Below the pieces are notes generated by a model. It was not told the origin of the DNA and searched no databases. It worked only from the letters and a program-made list of their open reading frames with translations. Position numbers and translations under genes: made by a program. DNA of 13,548 nt, taken from positions 1-13,548 of the forward strand of contig JAJPYK010000114.1 of NCBI GenBank assembly GCA_021205005.1, written 5' to 3'. Origin of the DNA: Paraprevotella sp. GTDB lineage: Bacteria; Bacteroidota; Bacteroidia; Bacteroidales; Bacteroidaceae. Shown one piece after another: positions 1 to 8,460 of this stretch. Position 1 is the first letter of the stretch. Every line of letters begins with the position of its first letter.

Positions 1-50
1 TTACAGATTATAAGTTGTCAATCTCAAAATTTGAATTATGACACACCCTC
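1..50 (-). repeat. Partial copy of an intergenic inverted-repeat element
   Basis: The first 50 bases resemble the right end of the element at 7542-7727. The 10-mer attataagtt is identical at 7-16 and 7681-7690. The outer end at 34-50 (ending gacacaccctc) corresponds to the terminal repeat at 7708-7725, with a 1-nt length difference. By hand alignment roughly 70-75% of bases match. The rest of this copy lies beyond the left edge of the window. Its outer end is 7 nt past the waaA stop codon, with the same orientation towards the upstream gene as the other copy. That it is a true repeat is fairly clear; its mobility or function is not known. Confidence 0.6.
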
Positions 51-57
51 TTTCTTT

Positions 58-1278
58 TTAAAACTTGATGCAATCAAAGATGAGATCCGCCGCGCCGGCA
101 TTACGGGATATATATTGTCCGGCTATCCTCCCGCGTTCTTCCAGAAACTCCTCATCGGTCAGCAAACGATCCATCGTGCGACGATAAGAATCGGCATCCG
201 TCACTTCCAGACAACCGCCCTCACGCAACAGATCTTGCGCCTCGCAGAATTTACGATTGTTCGGACCGATCACGACCGGTATGCCATACACCGCGGCCTC
301 GGGTACATTGTGGATACCTACACCAAACCCTCCGCCCACATAAGCGAAATCGCCGTAACGGTAGACGGACGACAGCAGTCCATACCCGTCTATAATCAGA
401 AAATCGGCATCACGCACGTTCTCGGCCGTGGCACGGGAATACCGCAGGAACGGACGCTCCAGCTTACTTTCTATCTCTTTCAAATGCTCCTCACTGACCA
501 CATGAGGCGCAAGCACCAGTTTCATCTCCGGATGGGAATTGAAATAGGGAATAATCAGGTCCTCGTCTGGCGCCCATGAACTTCCGGCCACCTGCACCCG
601 GGCTTGCTGCTTGAAAGCTGCCACCAACGGTAAATCCTTGGCCTGACGGCAGATGTCGAGCACACGGTCGAAACGGGTATCCCCTACCACCGTGACATTC
701 GTAACGCCCTTCCGGGCCAAAAGTTCGCGCGAGGCTTCGTTTTGCACGAAAAAATGCGTCACGCACCTCAGCACATCACTATACCCGCGACCATACCAAC
801 GAAAAAACACCTGATTCTCGCGAAAGATACTGCTCACGCTGTAAACCGGAATGTGGCGACGACGACAAGCATGCAGATAATTATTCCAGAATTCATATTT
901 AATGAAGAAAGCCATGCAGGGATGTACCAGACGCAAAAAGCTGTGCACATTGCCCGGCGTGTCGAAAGGCAGGTAACACACCACGTCGGCCCCTTGATAG
1001 TTTCTCCTCACCTCATAACCCGAAGGCGAAAAAAAAGTGAGCAGAATCTTATACTCCGGATGCTCCCTGCGTAAACGTTCCATGAGCGGACGCCCCTGTT
1101 CAAATTCGCCTAATGAAGCGGCATGAAACCACACGTATTTTTCGTTGCTGAGAATGCTCTTCCGCAAAATACGGAACGTATTCCATTGTCCTTTCACCAT
1201 CAACCGGGCTTTCCGGTGGGAAGGAGACACGATCATGACAGCCAACGCATACAAATAAAGCGCAATCGAATACATCAT
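58..1278 (-). CDS. waaA: 3-deoxy-D-manno-octulosonic acid (Kdo) transferase
   Basis: WaaA (KdtA) transfers Kdo from CMP-Kdo to the lipid A precursor on the cytoplasmic face of the inner membrane, an essential step in LPS inner-core assembly. The 406-residue product has the expected family length. It begins with a hydrophobic anchor (about residues 3-18). The N-terminal GT-B domain contains [13 protein letters not shown] (50-62), in which E58 matches the family's catalytic glutamate. The C-terminal domain has GDTRFDRV (199-206) and the nucleotide-sugar binding stretch around [14 protein letters not shown] (315-328), then a conserved PNNRKFCEA (339-347). The start ATG overlaps the gltX stop as ATGA, so translation is probably coupled to gltX; a second ATG follows immediately. 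How many Kdo units it adds cannot be read from the sequence. Confidence 0.95.
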   Translation of the reverse strand: MMYSIALYLYALAVMIVSPSHRKARLMVKGQWNTFRILRKSILSNEKYVWFHAASLGEFEQGRPLMERLRREHPEYKILLTFFSPSGYEVRRNYQGADVVCYLPFDTPGNVHSFLRLVHPCMAFFIKYEFWNNYLHACRRRHIPVYSVSSIFRENQVFFRWYGRGYSDVLRCVTHFFVQNEASRELLARKGVTNVTVVGDTRFDRVLDICRQAKDLPLVAAFKQQARVQVAGSSWAPDEDLIIPYFNSHPEMKLVLAPHVVSEEHLKEIESKLERPFLRYSRATAENVRDADFLIIDGYGLLSSVYRYGDFAYVGGGFGVGIHNVPEAAVYGIPVVIGPNNRKFCEAQDLLREGGCLEVTDADSYRRTMDRLLTDEEFLEERGRIAGQYISRNAGAADLIFDCIKF

Positions 1279-2792
1279 TTCAGGATCTCCACGGCTTTAC
1301 GCATTCTACGTAAGGTTTCATCCTTGCCCAGAAAGGCTGACAACTCGTACATATCAGGCCCTTTACCTGTGCCTACCAAGGCCACGCGCCAAGGATTCCA
1401 CGGTTTCTGGCCCGTCTCTTCGGCCCAACGGTCTACGGCGGCTTTCTGGCTCTCCAGCGAAAAATCATCCAATCGCTCCAGCAACGCCGCCAGTTCGGTC
1501 ATATCGGCGGCCGCGTTCTCATTCCAATTTTTCCGCACGAACTTATCTTCTTTGCTATACGTCTCCGGTGCGATAAAGAAGAAATCGCAAAGCGGCCACA
1601 GGTCTTTGATGAAATTAATCTTTTTCATCTTCATCATGCCTACCACGGCTTCCACACGTTCCATCGGTGCTTCTATGCCGTGAGCCCGAAGGATCTTGTC
1701 GAAGTCGGGGGCTAATTCAGCATTGTCTTTTTTCAGGATATACTCGCGATTGAACCACAATCCTTTCACATAATCGAATTTGGCTCCGGCCTTGCTGCAC
1801 TTCGTAATGTCGAACAGCCTGACCATCTCGTCCAACGACATGATCTCCTGATCCGTTCCCGGGTTCCATCCTAACAGAGCCAAAAAATTAAGCACGGCCT
1901 CGGGTAGATAACCGCTCTCGCGATAACCCGATGACACTTCGCCCGTCTTAGGATCGTGCCATTCCAACGGGAATACGGGAAACCCCAGACGATCGCCGTC
2001 ACGCTTGCTCAGTTTGCCCTTGCCGTCAGGTTTGAGCAACAACGGCAGATGGGCGAATTTAGGCATGGAATCCGCCCAACCGAAAGCCCGATAGAGCAGC
2101 ACGTGGAGAGGAGAAGAGGGCAACCACTCTGCACCGCGAATCACATGGGTGATTTCCATCAGATGATCGTCTACGATATTGGCCAAATGATAAGTGGGTA
2201 ATTCGTCGGCACTTTTATAAAGCACCTTATCATCCAAAATGGATGAGTTGATCACGACATCGCCCCGAATCATGTCGTCCACATGCACGTCCTCACCCGG
2301 TTCTATTTTAAAACGCACCACATATTGATGACCTTCGTCCAACAAACGCTTCACTTCTTCGGCCGGCAACGCCAGCGAATTGCGCATGCCGCCGCGTGTA
2401 GAGGCATCATATTGAAAATTCTGTACTTCCTGACGTTTGGCATCCAGTTCTTCGGGCGTATCGAGAGCAAGATAAGCCCGCCCCGCATCGAGCAATTGTT
2501 TCACATAATGTTTGTATATGTCACGTCGCTCCGACTGGCGATAAGGACCATGATCCCCTCCGAAACTCACTCCTTCGTCGAACGGAATGCCCAACCAACG
2601 GAAAGACTCCAGAATATATTCTTCCGCTCCGGGCACAAACCGAGTGGAATCGGTATCTTCAATACGAAAAATGAACTCGCCGTCATGCTGACGAGCAAAA
2701 AGATAATTGTACAACGCCGTACGTACGCCACCTATATGCAAAGCTCCCGTAGGGCTGGGAGCAAAACGAACCCTTACTTTTCTCTGTGCCAT
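1275..2792 (-). CDS. gltX: Glutamate--tRNA ligase
   Basis: Class I glutamyl-tRNA synthetase, which charges tRNA-Glu with glutamate in the cytoplasm. The 505-residue product has a full-length N-terminal Rossmann catalytic domain: [13 protein letters not shown] (10-22) carries the HIGH-type signature in its common HIGG form, FRIEDTD (42-48) binds glutamate and ATP, and KLSKR (260-264) is the KMSKS-type loop. The remaining 220 or so residues are the helical anticodon-binding region. The start is supported by the short [14 protein letters not shown] leader typical of the family. It is the first gene of a two-gene unit with waaA, overlapping it by 4 nt, and is divergent from the HD phosphodiesterase gene with 93 nt between the start codons. 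Confidence 0.97.
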   Translation of the reverse strand: MAQRKVRVRFAPSPTGALHIGGVRTALYNYLFARQHDGEFIFRIEDTDSTRFVPGAEEYILESFRWLGIPFDEGVSFGGDHGPYRQSERRDIYKHYVKQLLDAGRAYLALDTPEELDAKRQEVQNFQYDASTRGGMRNSLALPAEEVKRLLDEGHQYVVRFKIEPGEDVHVDDMIRGDVVINSSILDDKVLYKSADELPTYHLANIVDDHLMEITHVIRGAEWLPSSPLHVLLYRAFGWADSMPKFAHLPLLLKPDGKGKLSKRDGDRLGFPVFPLEWHDPKTGEVSSGYRESGYLPEAVLNFLALLGWNPGTDQEIMSLDEMVRLFDITKCSKAGAKFDYVKGLWFNREYILKKDNAELAPDFDKILRAHGIEAPMERVEAVVGMMKMKKINFIKDLWPLCDFFFIAPETYSKEDKFVRKNWNENAAADMTELAALLERLDDFSLESQKAAVDRWAEETGQKPWNPWRVALVGTGKGPDMYELSAFLGKDETLRRMRKAVEILK

Positions 2793-2814
2793 AGTAACAT
2801 TTGTGAATATTGTG

Positions 2815-2822
2815 CAAAAATA
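2815..2822 (-). promoter_or_regulatory. Possible -7 promoter box for gltX-waaA
   Basis: Read on the minus strand, these bases are TATTTTTG, which fits the Bacteroidota -7 consensus TAnnTTTG. The box ends 22 nt before the gltX ATG, a plausible position in the 93-bp divergent spacer (2793-2885). No TTTG-like -33 box lies at the usual 19-21 nt spacing. I found no convincing box for the plus-strand gene in the same spacer. Confidence 0.35.
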
Positions 2823-2885
2823 CTACTTTTTATCTAAACGCCCCGTATTTTTTCGTATTTTCGCCCTATACAAACGAGAAAAGAG

Positions 2886-4985
2886 ATGAACAGACACAAC
2901 CAACAGAACGAACTTACATCCAAAGCTCTGATTTATAGAATCGTCATCACGATCATCGTCATATTCATCGTGTGCCTGTATATGCCGCGCGATACCCGAT
3001 CCAACTTTCAGTTCGATCTGGGAAAACCTTGGCGATACAACCAGGTTATCGCAACTTATGACTTCCCGATATATAAAAGTGCCGCCGTGATCCACACGGA
3101 ACAAGACAGCATTCTAAAAAAATACAAGACGTATTTCGGCATCAACACCTCGAGCGCAAAAGAACAAAACGAACGCTTCAGCACCCCCATGGAAGCGCAT
3201 CGTCCGGCCATCGTCCCGGCCCCCTACCTGACCTATATCGAAAACAAACTGAGAATCATCTATGCTCGCGGTGTCATGCAATCTGAAGATTATGACCGTA
3301 TGCACACCGAGCAAATATCCAATATCCGAGTCTTTATCCAAAACGAGGCCACGGAAGAAAGTCTGGACCAGGTCTTTTCGCACAAAACAGCCTATGAATA
3401 TCTTGTCGACCCGGGGAGCGACAGCATGAGTTATGACCGTAACCTGCTGCGTAAGTGCAATCTGATCGACTATATCGTTCCGAACCTGACTTACGATAAG
3501 ACAAAATCCGAAGATTCCCGCAAGGATTTGCTTTCATCGCTTTCTTACTCATCAGGCATGGTCATGAGCGGACAGAAAATCATTGACCGCGGGGACATCG
3601 TGGACGAAAAGACCTATGACATCCTTACCTCCATGGAGAAAGAATACGCCAAACGCAACGAATCGAAAATACAGTCGCACACCGTCCTGATCGGCCAATT
3701 GATTTATGTAGGCATCATTATTCTTTGTCTGGGGTTGTATTTCAGTCTGTTCCGCCGCGACTATCTGATCAATGTGCGCAGTATCCTTTTCATTGCTTCG
3801 CTGCCAGTGATCTACCCGCTCATCACAGCTTTCTTCATTAAACAGAATCTGTTCAGCGTGTATCTCATCCCGTTTGCCATGATCCCCATCTGTATCCGGG
3901 TATTCATGGATTCCCGCACAGCTTTCGTCACTCATTTGGCCACGGTCTTGATCAGTGCCATGGCATTGAAATATCCCTATGAGTTCATTGCCACCCAGCT
4001 CATCGCCGGCATGGTGGCCATTTACAGTCTGCGGGAACTTTCGCAACGGTCGCAACTCATCCGTTCGGCGTTCTACATCACCCTGACTTCCATCGTATTC
4101 TACTTCAGTATAGAGCTGATTCATGAAAAGGACTTCGCCCGTTTGAAATACGGAATGTATATTTACTTCATTATCAACGGAGCACTTTTGTTGTTTGCCT
4201 ACCCGTTTCTGTTCCTGTTCGAGAAGATTTTCGGATTCACGTCTAACGTCACGCTCGTAGAGTTATCCAACACGAACAATGAACTGCTCCGCCGGCTTTC
4301 GGAAGTGGCGCCGGGCACCTTCCAGCATTCTATGCAGGTAGCCAATCTCGCCACCGAAGTGGCAAACAAAATAGGAGCTAAAAGTCTGTTGGTAAGAACC
4401 GGAGCGTTGTATCATGACATAGGCAAAATGAACAACCCGGCTTATTTTACGGAAAATCAGAACAATATCAATCCCCATGACCGCCTCAGCTACGAACAGA
4501 GTGCGGCTATCGTCATCAGCCATGTAAAAGACGGATTGAAATTGGCCGACAAATATATGTTACCTCAGGTCATCAAGGATTTTATCTCGACTCATCATGG
4601 CAAAGGCCGGACCAAATATTTCTTGATTTCATACCAGAACCGGCATCCCAATGAACCGGTGGACGAATCACTCTTTACCTATCCCGGCCCGAATCCGTTC
4701 ACATTGGGACAGGCTATATTGATGATGGCCGACTCCGTCGAAGCGGCATCAAGAAGTCTGAATGAATATACGGAAGAAAGTATCAGCGAGCTGGTGGATA
4801 AAATCATAGACGGGCAGGTAAACGACGGCTTCTTCAAGGACTGCCCCATCACGTTCCACGATATCAACACGGCAAAAGAAGTGTTCAAGGTAAAACTGAA
4901 AACCATCTATCATACACGCATCAGTTACCCTGAACTGAAAAAACAACCAGAAACTGCCGCTCAAACGGGATCCACATCGAAATAA
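2886..4985 (+). CDS. 7TM-HD (HDIG) membrane phosphodiesterase, PgpH-like
   Basis: This 699-residue membrane protein has the architecture of the 7TMR-HD family, whose characterised member PgpH hydrolyses cyclic di-AMP. A first membrane helix (about 13-33) is followed by an extracytoplasmic domain (about 34-265). Seven hydrophobic segments follow (about 267-449), then a cytoplasmic HD domain (about 460-680). The metal ligands expected of an active HD phosphohydrolase are visible: H481 in FQHSM, H510-D511 in YHDIGK, H545 in ISHV, H570-H571 in STHHG and D616 in MADS. It is therefore probably catalytic. The ectodomain suggests it senses an envelope signal. It stands alone on the plus strand, and its last 25 bases overlap the end of priA tail to tail. 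Substrate is inferred from the family; another nucleotide cannot be excluded. Confidence 0.9.
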   Translation: MNRHNQQNELTSKALIYRIVITIIVIFIVCLYMPRDTRSNFQFDLGKPWRYNQVIATYDFPIYKSAAVIHTEQDSILKKYKTYFGINTSSAKEQNERFSTPMEAHRPAIVPAPYLTYIENKLRIIYARGVMQSEDYDRMHTEQISNIRVFIQNEATEESLDQVFSHKTAYEYLVDPGSDSMSYDRNLLRKCNLIDYIVPNLTYDKTKSEDSRKDLLSSLSYSSGMVMSGQKIIDRGDIVDEKTYDILTSMEKEYAKRNESKIQSHTVLIGQLIYVGIIILCLGLYFSLFRRDYLINVRSILFIASLPVIYPLITAFFIKQNLFSVYLIPFAMIPICIRVFMDSRTAFVTHLATVLISAMALKYPYEFIATQLIAGMVAIYSLRELSQRSQLIRSAFYITLTSIVFYFSIELIHEKDFARLKYGMYIYFIINGALLLFAYPFLFLFEKIFGFTSNVTLVELSNTNNELLRRLSEVAPGTFQHSMQVANLATEVANKIGAKSLLVRTGALYHDIGKMNNPAYFTENQNNINPHDRLSYEQSAAIVISHVKDGLKLADKYMLPQVIKDFISTHHGKGRTKYFLISYQNRHPNEPVDESLFTYPGPNPFTLGQAILMMADSVEAASRSLNEYTEESISELVDKIIDGQVNDGFFKDCPITFHDINTAKEVFKVKLKTIYHTRISYPELKKQPETAAQTGSTSK

Positions 4986-7438
4986 ACCTGCGCACTGCGG
5001 AAATCAGCCTGAGCCATGACCTCCTGACGGATACGGAGCAAATATCCGCGCACCTGAGACAAAGAAATACCCGGCTCTATTTTCACTACGATCTTGCGGA
5101 TATAGAGCAACTGAATCCTGGCCACCGGAGGGGCGTCAGGCCCCAAAATGCGATGAGCGAAAATCCGCCGCAGTCTTCTTCCCAGTTCGGCAGCCAGACG
5201 ATCGAGTACATCGGCACGGCTGTGTTTCATGTAGACATAAATCAGACGGCAAAAGGGAGGGTAGAAAAACATTTGCCGCTCTTCCAACTGTTGGATGTAC
5301 AGACCGGCATAATCGTGCGTCGTCACTTGACGAATTACAGGCAGGTCCGGACTTTTCGTCTGAAGAATCACACGCCCTTGCCTGCTCCGACGACCTGCAC
5401 GGCCGGCCACTTGAGACATTAACTGAAACCCGCGTTCGAAACTGCGAAAGTCCGGCAGATTCAACATGGCGTCGGCATTGAGAATCCCGACCACACTCAC
5501 TCGCTCGAAGTCCAATCCTTTCGTCACCATCTGCGTACCGATAAGCACATCGGTCTTTCCGCTTTGGAAATCGGACAGTATACCTTCATAAGAAGAACGT
5601 GTACGAGTCGTATCTAAATCCATCCGGGCTGTCGCGGCATGAGGAAAGATGTGGTGCACGACGTCCTCTACCTTTTCCGTACCAAAACCCAACTGTACCA
5701 GATCTGTCCCCCCGCACGCCGGGCAACGCACAGGCACGTCGCAAGTGTAGCCGCAATAATGGCACGTCAGGCGATTCAAGCCTTTATGATAGGTCAGGCT
5801 GACGTCACAGTTCCGGCATTTCGGTATCCATCCGCACGTGTGGCATTCGATAACCGGAGCGTAACCGCGACGATTCTGAAAGAGTATCACCTGCTCTTTT
5901 TGTTCCAATGCCCACCGCATCTCTTCTATCAAACGCGGAGAAAAAGGCCCCACCATGCGCCGCTTATGCTGCAACTCTTTAATATCCACCACTTCAATCT
6001 CCGGCAGTTTCACCTGTCCGAAGCGTTCCGTCAGTTCCACCAGTCCGAACTTTCCCGCACGGACATTATAATAAGTTTCCAACGCAGGAGTGGCCGTGCC
6101 GAGCAAAGTGTTCGCGCCGCATTTCCGAGCCAACATAATGGCCGCGTTACGGGCATGATAACGCGGGGCCGGATCTTGTTGTTTATAAGAGGACTCGTGT
6201 TCTTCGTCCACAATCACCAAGCCTAAACGGAAGAAAGGCAAAAAGATAGAAGAACGTACGCCCACGATGATATCATAGGGATGGTCGGAGAGTTGTTTTT
6301 TCCAAATCTCCACCCGCTCGGCATCAGGGAACTTGGAGTGATAGACTCCCATGCGGGTCCCGAACACGCGGAACAGACGATCGGTGAGCTGACTGGTCAA
6401 CACGATTTCGGGAACTAAATAAAGCACCTGCTTGCCAGCCGCCAGCATCTCGCGGATCAGATGAATATAGACTTCCGTCTTTCCGCTCGAAGTCACCCCG
6501 TGGAGCAGACAAACCGGCAACCTCCCAAACGATTCACGGATCTGTGTCAGGGCACGGTGCTGAGCATCGCTTAAGGGTACCAAACCGATCGTATCAGCAA
6601 CCTCCGTGTGGGCCAGACGTCCGGTTTCATAAAGATAGGTTTCCAGAATACCCTTCTCCACCAAAGCATGACAGACCGAAAGCGTACTTCCGGCGGCTTC
6701 GACCAAAGCGTTACGCCCCACTTCGGCCAATAAATTCGGATTCTGCAAACGAAACGCGGTAACGGCACCCGACAATTCGAGATATTTCAACAGCATAACC
6801 TGTAGCTTACCTGCCCGACAAAGTCCGTCGAGAGCGTCATGCAAACGTTGCTCATCCCAATATGCCTGAGACAAACGAATGTGTACTTCGGTGCGTGGTT
6901 TATAACTTCGTTTCACTTCTTCTTTCATCCAGAGCACCCCTTTATCCAGCAACGTTCTTACCACGCGCAAGACATGGACTTCACTGCATTCTTTCTGCAA
7001 AGCCGTCAACGTAAGTCCGGGCTTCCGTTGAAGAGCATCTATCACCGTTTGTTCACGTTCCGAGAACACGGCTCCGCCTTCATACTCATCGTTAAGCACA
7101 ACTTTGCTCTCGCTCTCCAGCTTCATACCCGAAGGCAATGCCGCTTTATAAACTTCTCCACATGTACAAAGATAATAATCGGCCATCCATTTCCAGAAAT
7201 CCAACTGTACCGGCCACAGTACGGGAGAAGCATCAAGAACCTCTAATACCTCCTTTACCTCATAGCTTTCGGGCTTTCGGTCATGTACGGTTAGGACAAT
7301 CGCCGTATATATCTTTCTCACGCCAAAAGGCACGACCACCCGACAACCGGGTTGTACGCCATCACATAACGTGTCCGGCAACGCATAAGTATATACGGAA
7401 GACAGCGGAAGCGGAAGTATTACATCTGCGAATCTCAT
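4961..7438 (-). CDS. priA: Primosomal protein N' (replication restart helicase PriA)
   Basis: PriA is the 3'-to-5' DNA helicase that recognises stalled or repaired forks and reloads the replisome. The reading frame is open back to 7534, but I place the start at 7438 (825 residues). MRFADVILPLPL is the usual PriA N-terminus, and the extra 32 upstream residues would run through a candidate promoter. Counting from 7438, the DNA-binding domain comes first, then Walker A GVTSSGKT (314-321) and the DEEH box (411-414). Eight zinc-ligand cysteines follow (532, 535, 541, 544, 559, 562, 572, 575), with an extra Cys at 566. Helicase motif VI GRAGR lies near 679. The length is larger than E. coli PriA (732) but normal-looking, and no motif is missing. 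The 3' end overlaps the convergent HD gene by 25 nt. Confidence 0.96.
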   Translation of the reverse strand: MRFADVILPLPLSSVYTYALPDTLCDGVQPGCRVVVPFGVRKIYTAIVLTVHDRKPESYEVKEVLEVLDASPVLWPVQLDFWKWMADYYLCTCGEVYKAALPSGMKLESESKVVLNDEYEGGAVFSEREQTVIDALQRKPGLTLTALQKECSEVHVLRVVRTLLDKGVLWMKEEVKRSYKPRTEVHIRLSQAYWDEQRLHDALDGLCRAGKLQVMLLKYLELSGAVTAFRLQNPNLLAEVGRNALVEAAGSTLSVCHALVEKGILETYLYETGRLAHTEVADTIGLVPLSDAQHRALTQIRESFGRLPVCLLHGVTSSGKTEVYIHLIREMLAAGKQVLYLVPEIVLTSQLTDRLFRVFGTRMGVYHSKFPDAERVEIWKKQLSDHPYDIIVGVRSSIFLPFFRLGLVIVDEEHESSYKQQDPAPRYHARNAAIMLARKCGANTLLGTATPALETYYNVRAGKFGLVELTERFGQVKLPEIEVVDIKELQHKRRMVGPFSPRLIEEMRWALEQKEQVILFQNRRGYAPVIECHTCGWIPKCRNCDVSLTYHKGLNRLTCHYCGYTCDVPVRCPACGGTDLVQLGFGTEKVEDVVHHIFPHAATARMDLDTTRTRSSYEGILSDFQSGKTDVLIGTQMVTKGLDFERVSVVGILNADAMLNLPDFRSFERGFQLMSQVAGRAGRRSRQGRVILQTKSPDLPVIRQVTTHDYAGLYIQQLEERQMFFYPPFCRLIYVYMKHSRADVLDRLAAELGRRLRRIFAHRILGPDAPPVARIQLLYIRKIVVKIEPGISLSQVRGYLLRIRQEVMAQADFRSAQVYFDVDPV

Positions 7439-7460
7439 ACGAAAAGCTCTTAATATATCA

Positions 7461-7492
7461 CAAATGTACGACAAAAGAATCAAACGGACAAT
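7461..7492 (-). promoter_or_regulatory. Candidate Bacteroidota-type promoter for priA
   Basis: On the minus strand this reads ATTG (7492-7489), 20 nt, then TACATTTG (7468-7461). It fits the phylum's TTTG-N19-21-TAnnTTTG pattern with one mismatch in the -33 box. The -7 box ends 22 nt before the ATG at 7438, implying a short leader. It supports that ATG over the longer reading frame, which would place the promoter inside the coding region. The adjacent repeat element begins about 50 bp further upstream. Confidence 0.55.
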
Positions 7493-7541
7493 GAAACAGA
7501 GGTGCGTATTTCCCCTTGAAAAAGAAAAACGCAAACGAAAA

Positions 7542-7727
7542 AAGGAGGTGTGTCAAAACTAAAATGACTACTCCGAAAAGTTACAAATAGTAATTATAAC
7601 ACTTGAAAGGGTCGTATCAAGCTCTGTATTGAGTAATGATACGACTCTTTCTTTAGTCTTTTAGGATACCCAAATTTCAAATTATAAGTTCATATTTTCA
7701 AAAACTGAGTTTTGACACAACCTCCTT
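7542..7727. mobile_element. MITE-like element with terminal inverted repeats
   Basis: An element of about 186 bp, bounded by inverted repeats, fills most of the 316-bp gap between priA and the barrel gene. The left end (7542-7560) and right end (7708-7727) are complementary over about 19 bp with a single 1-nt indel; the core is ggaggtgtgtcaaaact against agttttgacacaacctcc. A long hairpin lies in the middle (7606-7650). No reading frame is present, so it would need a transposase supplied elsewhere. I see no clear target-site duplication. A diverged copy of its right end sits at 1-50. The ends resemble those of insertion sequences common in Bacteroidales, but I cannot name the family. An intergenic RNA-level repeat is the alternative. 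Confidence 0.55.
7606..7660 (+). terminator. Strong hairpin within the element; terminator-like on the plus strand
   Basis: aaagggtcgtatca (7606-7619) pairs with tgatacgactcttt (7637-7650) along 14 positions, the only non-Watson-Crick pair being a G-U wobble on the plus strand. The 17-nt loop can form a further short ctc/gag stem. On the plus strand it is followed by a T-rich run (ctttagtctttt), which looks like an intrinsic terminator. On the minus strand, the direction in which the flanking genes are transcribed, the 3' side reads CCCTTTCAAG and is less convincing. The structure is plainly visible; its termination role is inferred. Confidence 0.4.
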
Positions 7728-7754
7728 CTCCTTATTGTGTTTATGAAGATGTTT

Positions 7755-8369
7755 TCAGAATAAATAAGCTAAGCGAACTTGCCAAGTATTGTTCCTCACA
7801 TTAAACGTCTTAATGGCATCACGCACTCCATCCAATTGACCGGTCTCGCCCAACGCGATGTTATACGTCACGCCCAACTGGAAATGGCTCAACAGATTGA
7901 CACCGGCACCCACATTCCAACTGAATGTGGAACGCTCCAGACTTCCGATACTCTCACCCGAAAAAATCAGATTACGGCTGCCTACATACCAACTGTATTG
8001 AGGTCCCGTTGCCACATACACACCGGCCAGACTGCTGAAACCGTAATTATATCTCAGGTTTATAGGAATCTCGATATAAGGCATGGACTTATTTGAACTC
8101 GCCTCACCATTGGACTCCAGTTTCATATACTTCTGCGAATAAAGGATTGAAGCGTCCAAACCCAGGCCGATAATAGGCATCGTCACCTGTACCTTAGGAC
8201 CTACAAACCAGCCCGTACGATTGGAAGAACTGAAAAGATGGCCGTCACCGGTCACATTGACTTTACTCAGGTTCACACCGCCTTCCAGTCCCCACTTGAA
8301 CTGTGCATGAGCCGGCGTAACCCACAACAAAGATACGAGGCATACCCCGATTATACTCATTTTTTTCAT
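7755..8369 (-). CDS. PorT-like outer-membrane beta-barrel protein
   Basis: The 204-residue product has a clear signal peptide (MKKMSIIGVCLVSLLWVTPA, cleavage probably after AHA at residue 22). The mature part of about 182 residues consists of alternating hydrophobic and aromatic strands, ending in the C-terminal phenylalanine (AYLF) usual for outer-membrane barrels. The opening WGLEGGVNLSKV and strand pattern resemble the small eight-stranded barrel family that includes PorT, a type IX secretion protein. It lies 91 nt downstream of porN on the same strand and has its own candidate promoter, so it may be transcribed both with and apart from the porKLMN operon. No ligand or activity can be read from the sequence. 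It is shorter than P. gingivalis PorT as I recall it, so I do not call it porT. Confidence 0.8.
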   Translation of the reverse strand: MKKMSIIGVCLVSLLWVTPAHAQFKWGLEGGVNLSKVNVTGDGHLFSSSNRTGWFVGPKVQVTMPIIGLGLDASILYSQKYMKLESNGEASSNKSMPYIEIPINLRYNYGFSSLAGVYVATGPQYSWYVGSRNLIFSGESIGSLERSTFSWNVGAGVNLLSHFQLGVTYNIALGETGQLDGVRDAIKTFNVRNNTWQVRLAYLF

Positions 8370-8399
8370 AGAGCTTATGTTTTAAAATGAATCTTCGGA

Positions 8400-8431
8400 C
8401 AAAGATAACAACTGTTCTGCGTACTTTCAAC
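8400..8431 (-). promoter_or_regulatory. Candidate Bacteroidota-type promoter for the barrel gene
   Basis: On the minus strand this reads GTTG (8431-8428), 20 nt, then TATCTTTG (8407-8400). It matches TTTG-N19-21-TAnnTTTG with one mismatch in the -33 box. The -7 box ends 30 nt before the barrel ATG at 8369. It lies entirely in the 91-bp spacer after porN, so the barrel gene could be expressed independently of the secretion operon. Confidence 0.55.
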
Positions 8432-8432
8432 T

Positions 8433-8456
8433 TTTTGCGCTTAATAATACGCAAAA
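8433..8456 (-). other. Short hairpin just after the porN stop codon
   Basis: ttttgcg (8433-8439) and cgcaaaa (8450-8456) form a perfect 7-bp stem with a 10-nt loop. On the minus strand it begins 4 nt after the porN TAA. No T-tract follows, so it is not a standard intrinsic terminator. It might protect the 3' end of the porKLMN message or weaken read-through into the barrel gene. Confidence 0.3.
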
Positions 8457-8460
8457 CTCC

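Noticed and set aside
31..579. Plus-strand open frame of 182 codons opposite waaA
   Set aside because: It is fully antisense to a well-supported WaaA, shows no recognisable motif, and its start lies in the repeat copy.
2846..2863. T-rich TATTTTTT and TATTTTCG as a promoter for the HD gene
   Set aside because: Each differs from TAnnTTTG and neither has a -33 box at the right spacing, so support is too weak to list.
5639..6226. Plus-strand open frame of 195 codons opposite priA
   Set aside because: Shadow of the PriA helicase and zinc-binding region; composition reflects the opposing frame.
7439..7534. Longer N-terminus for PriA (32 extra residues)
   Set aside because: The family N-terminus begins at MRFADVILPLPL, and the extension would translate through a good promoter match.
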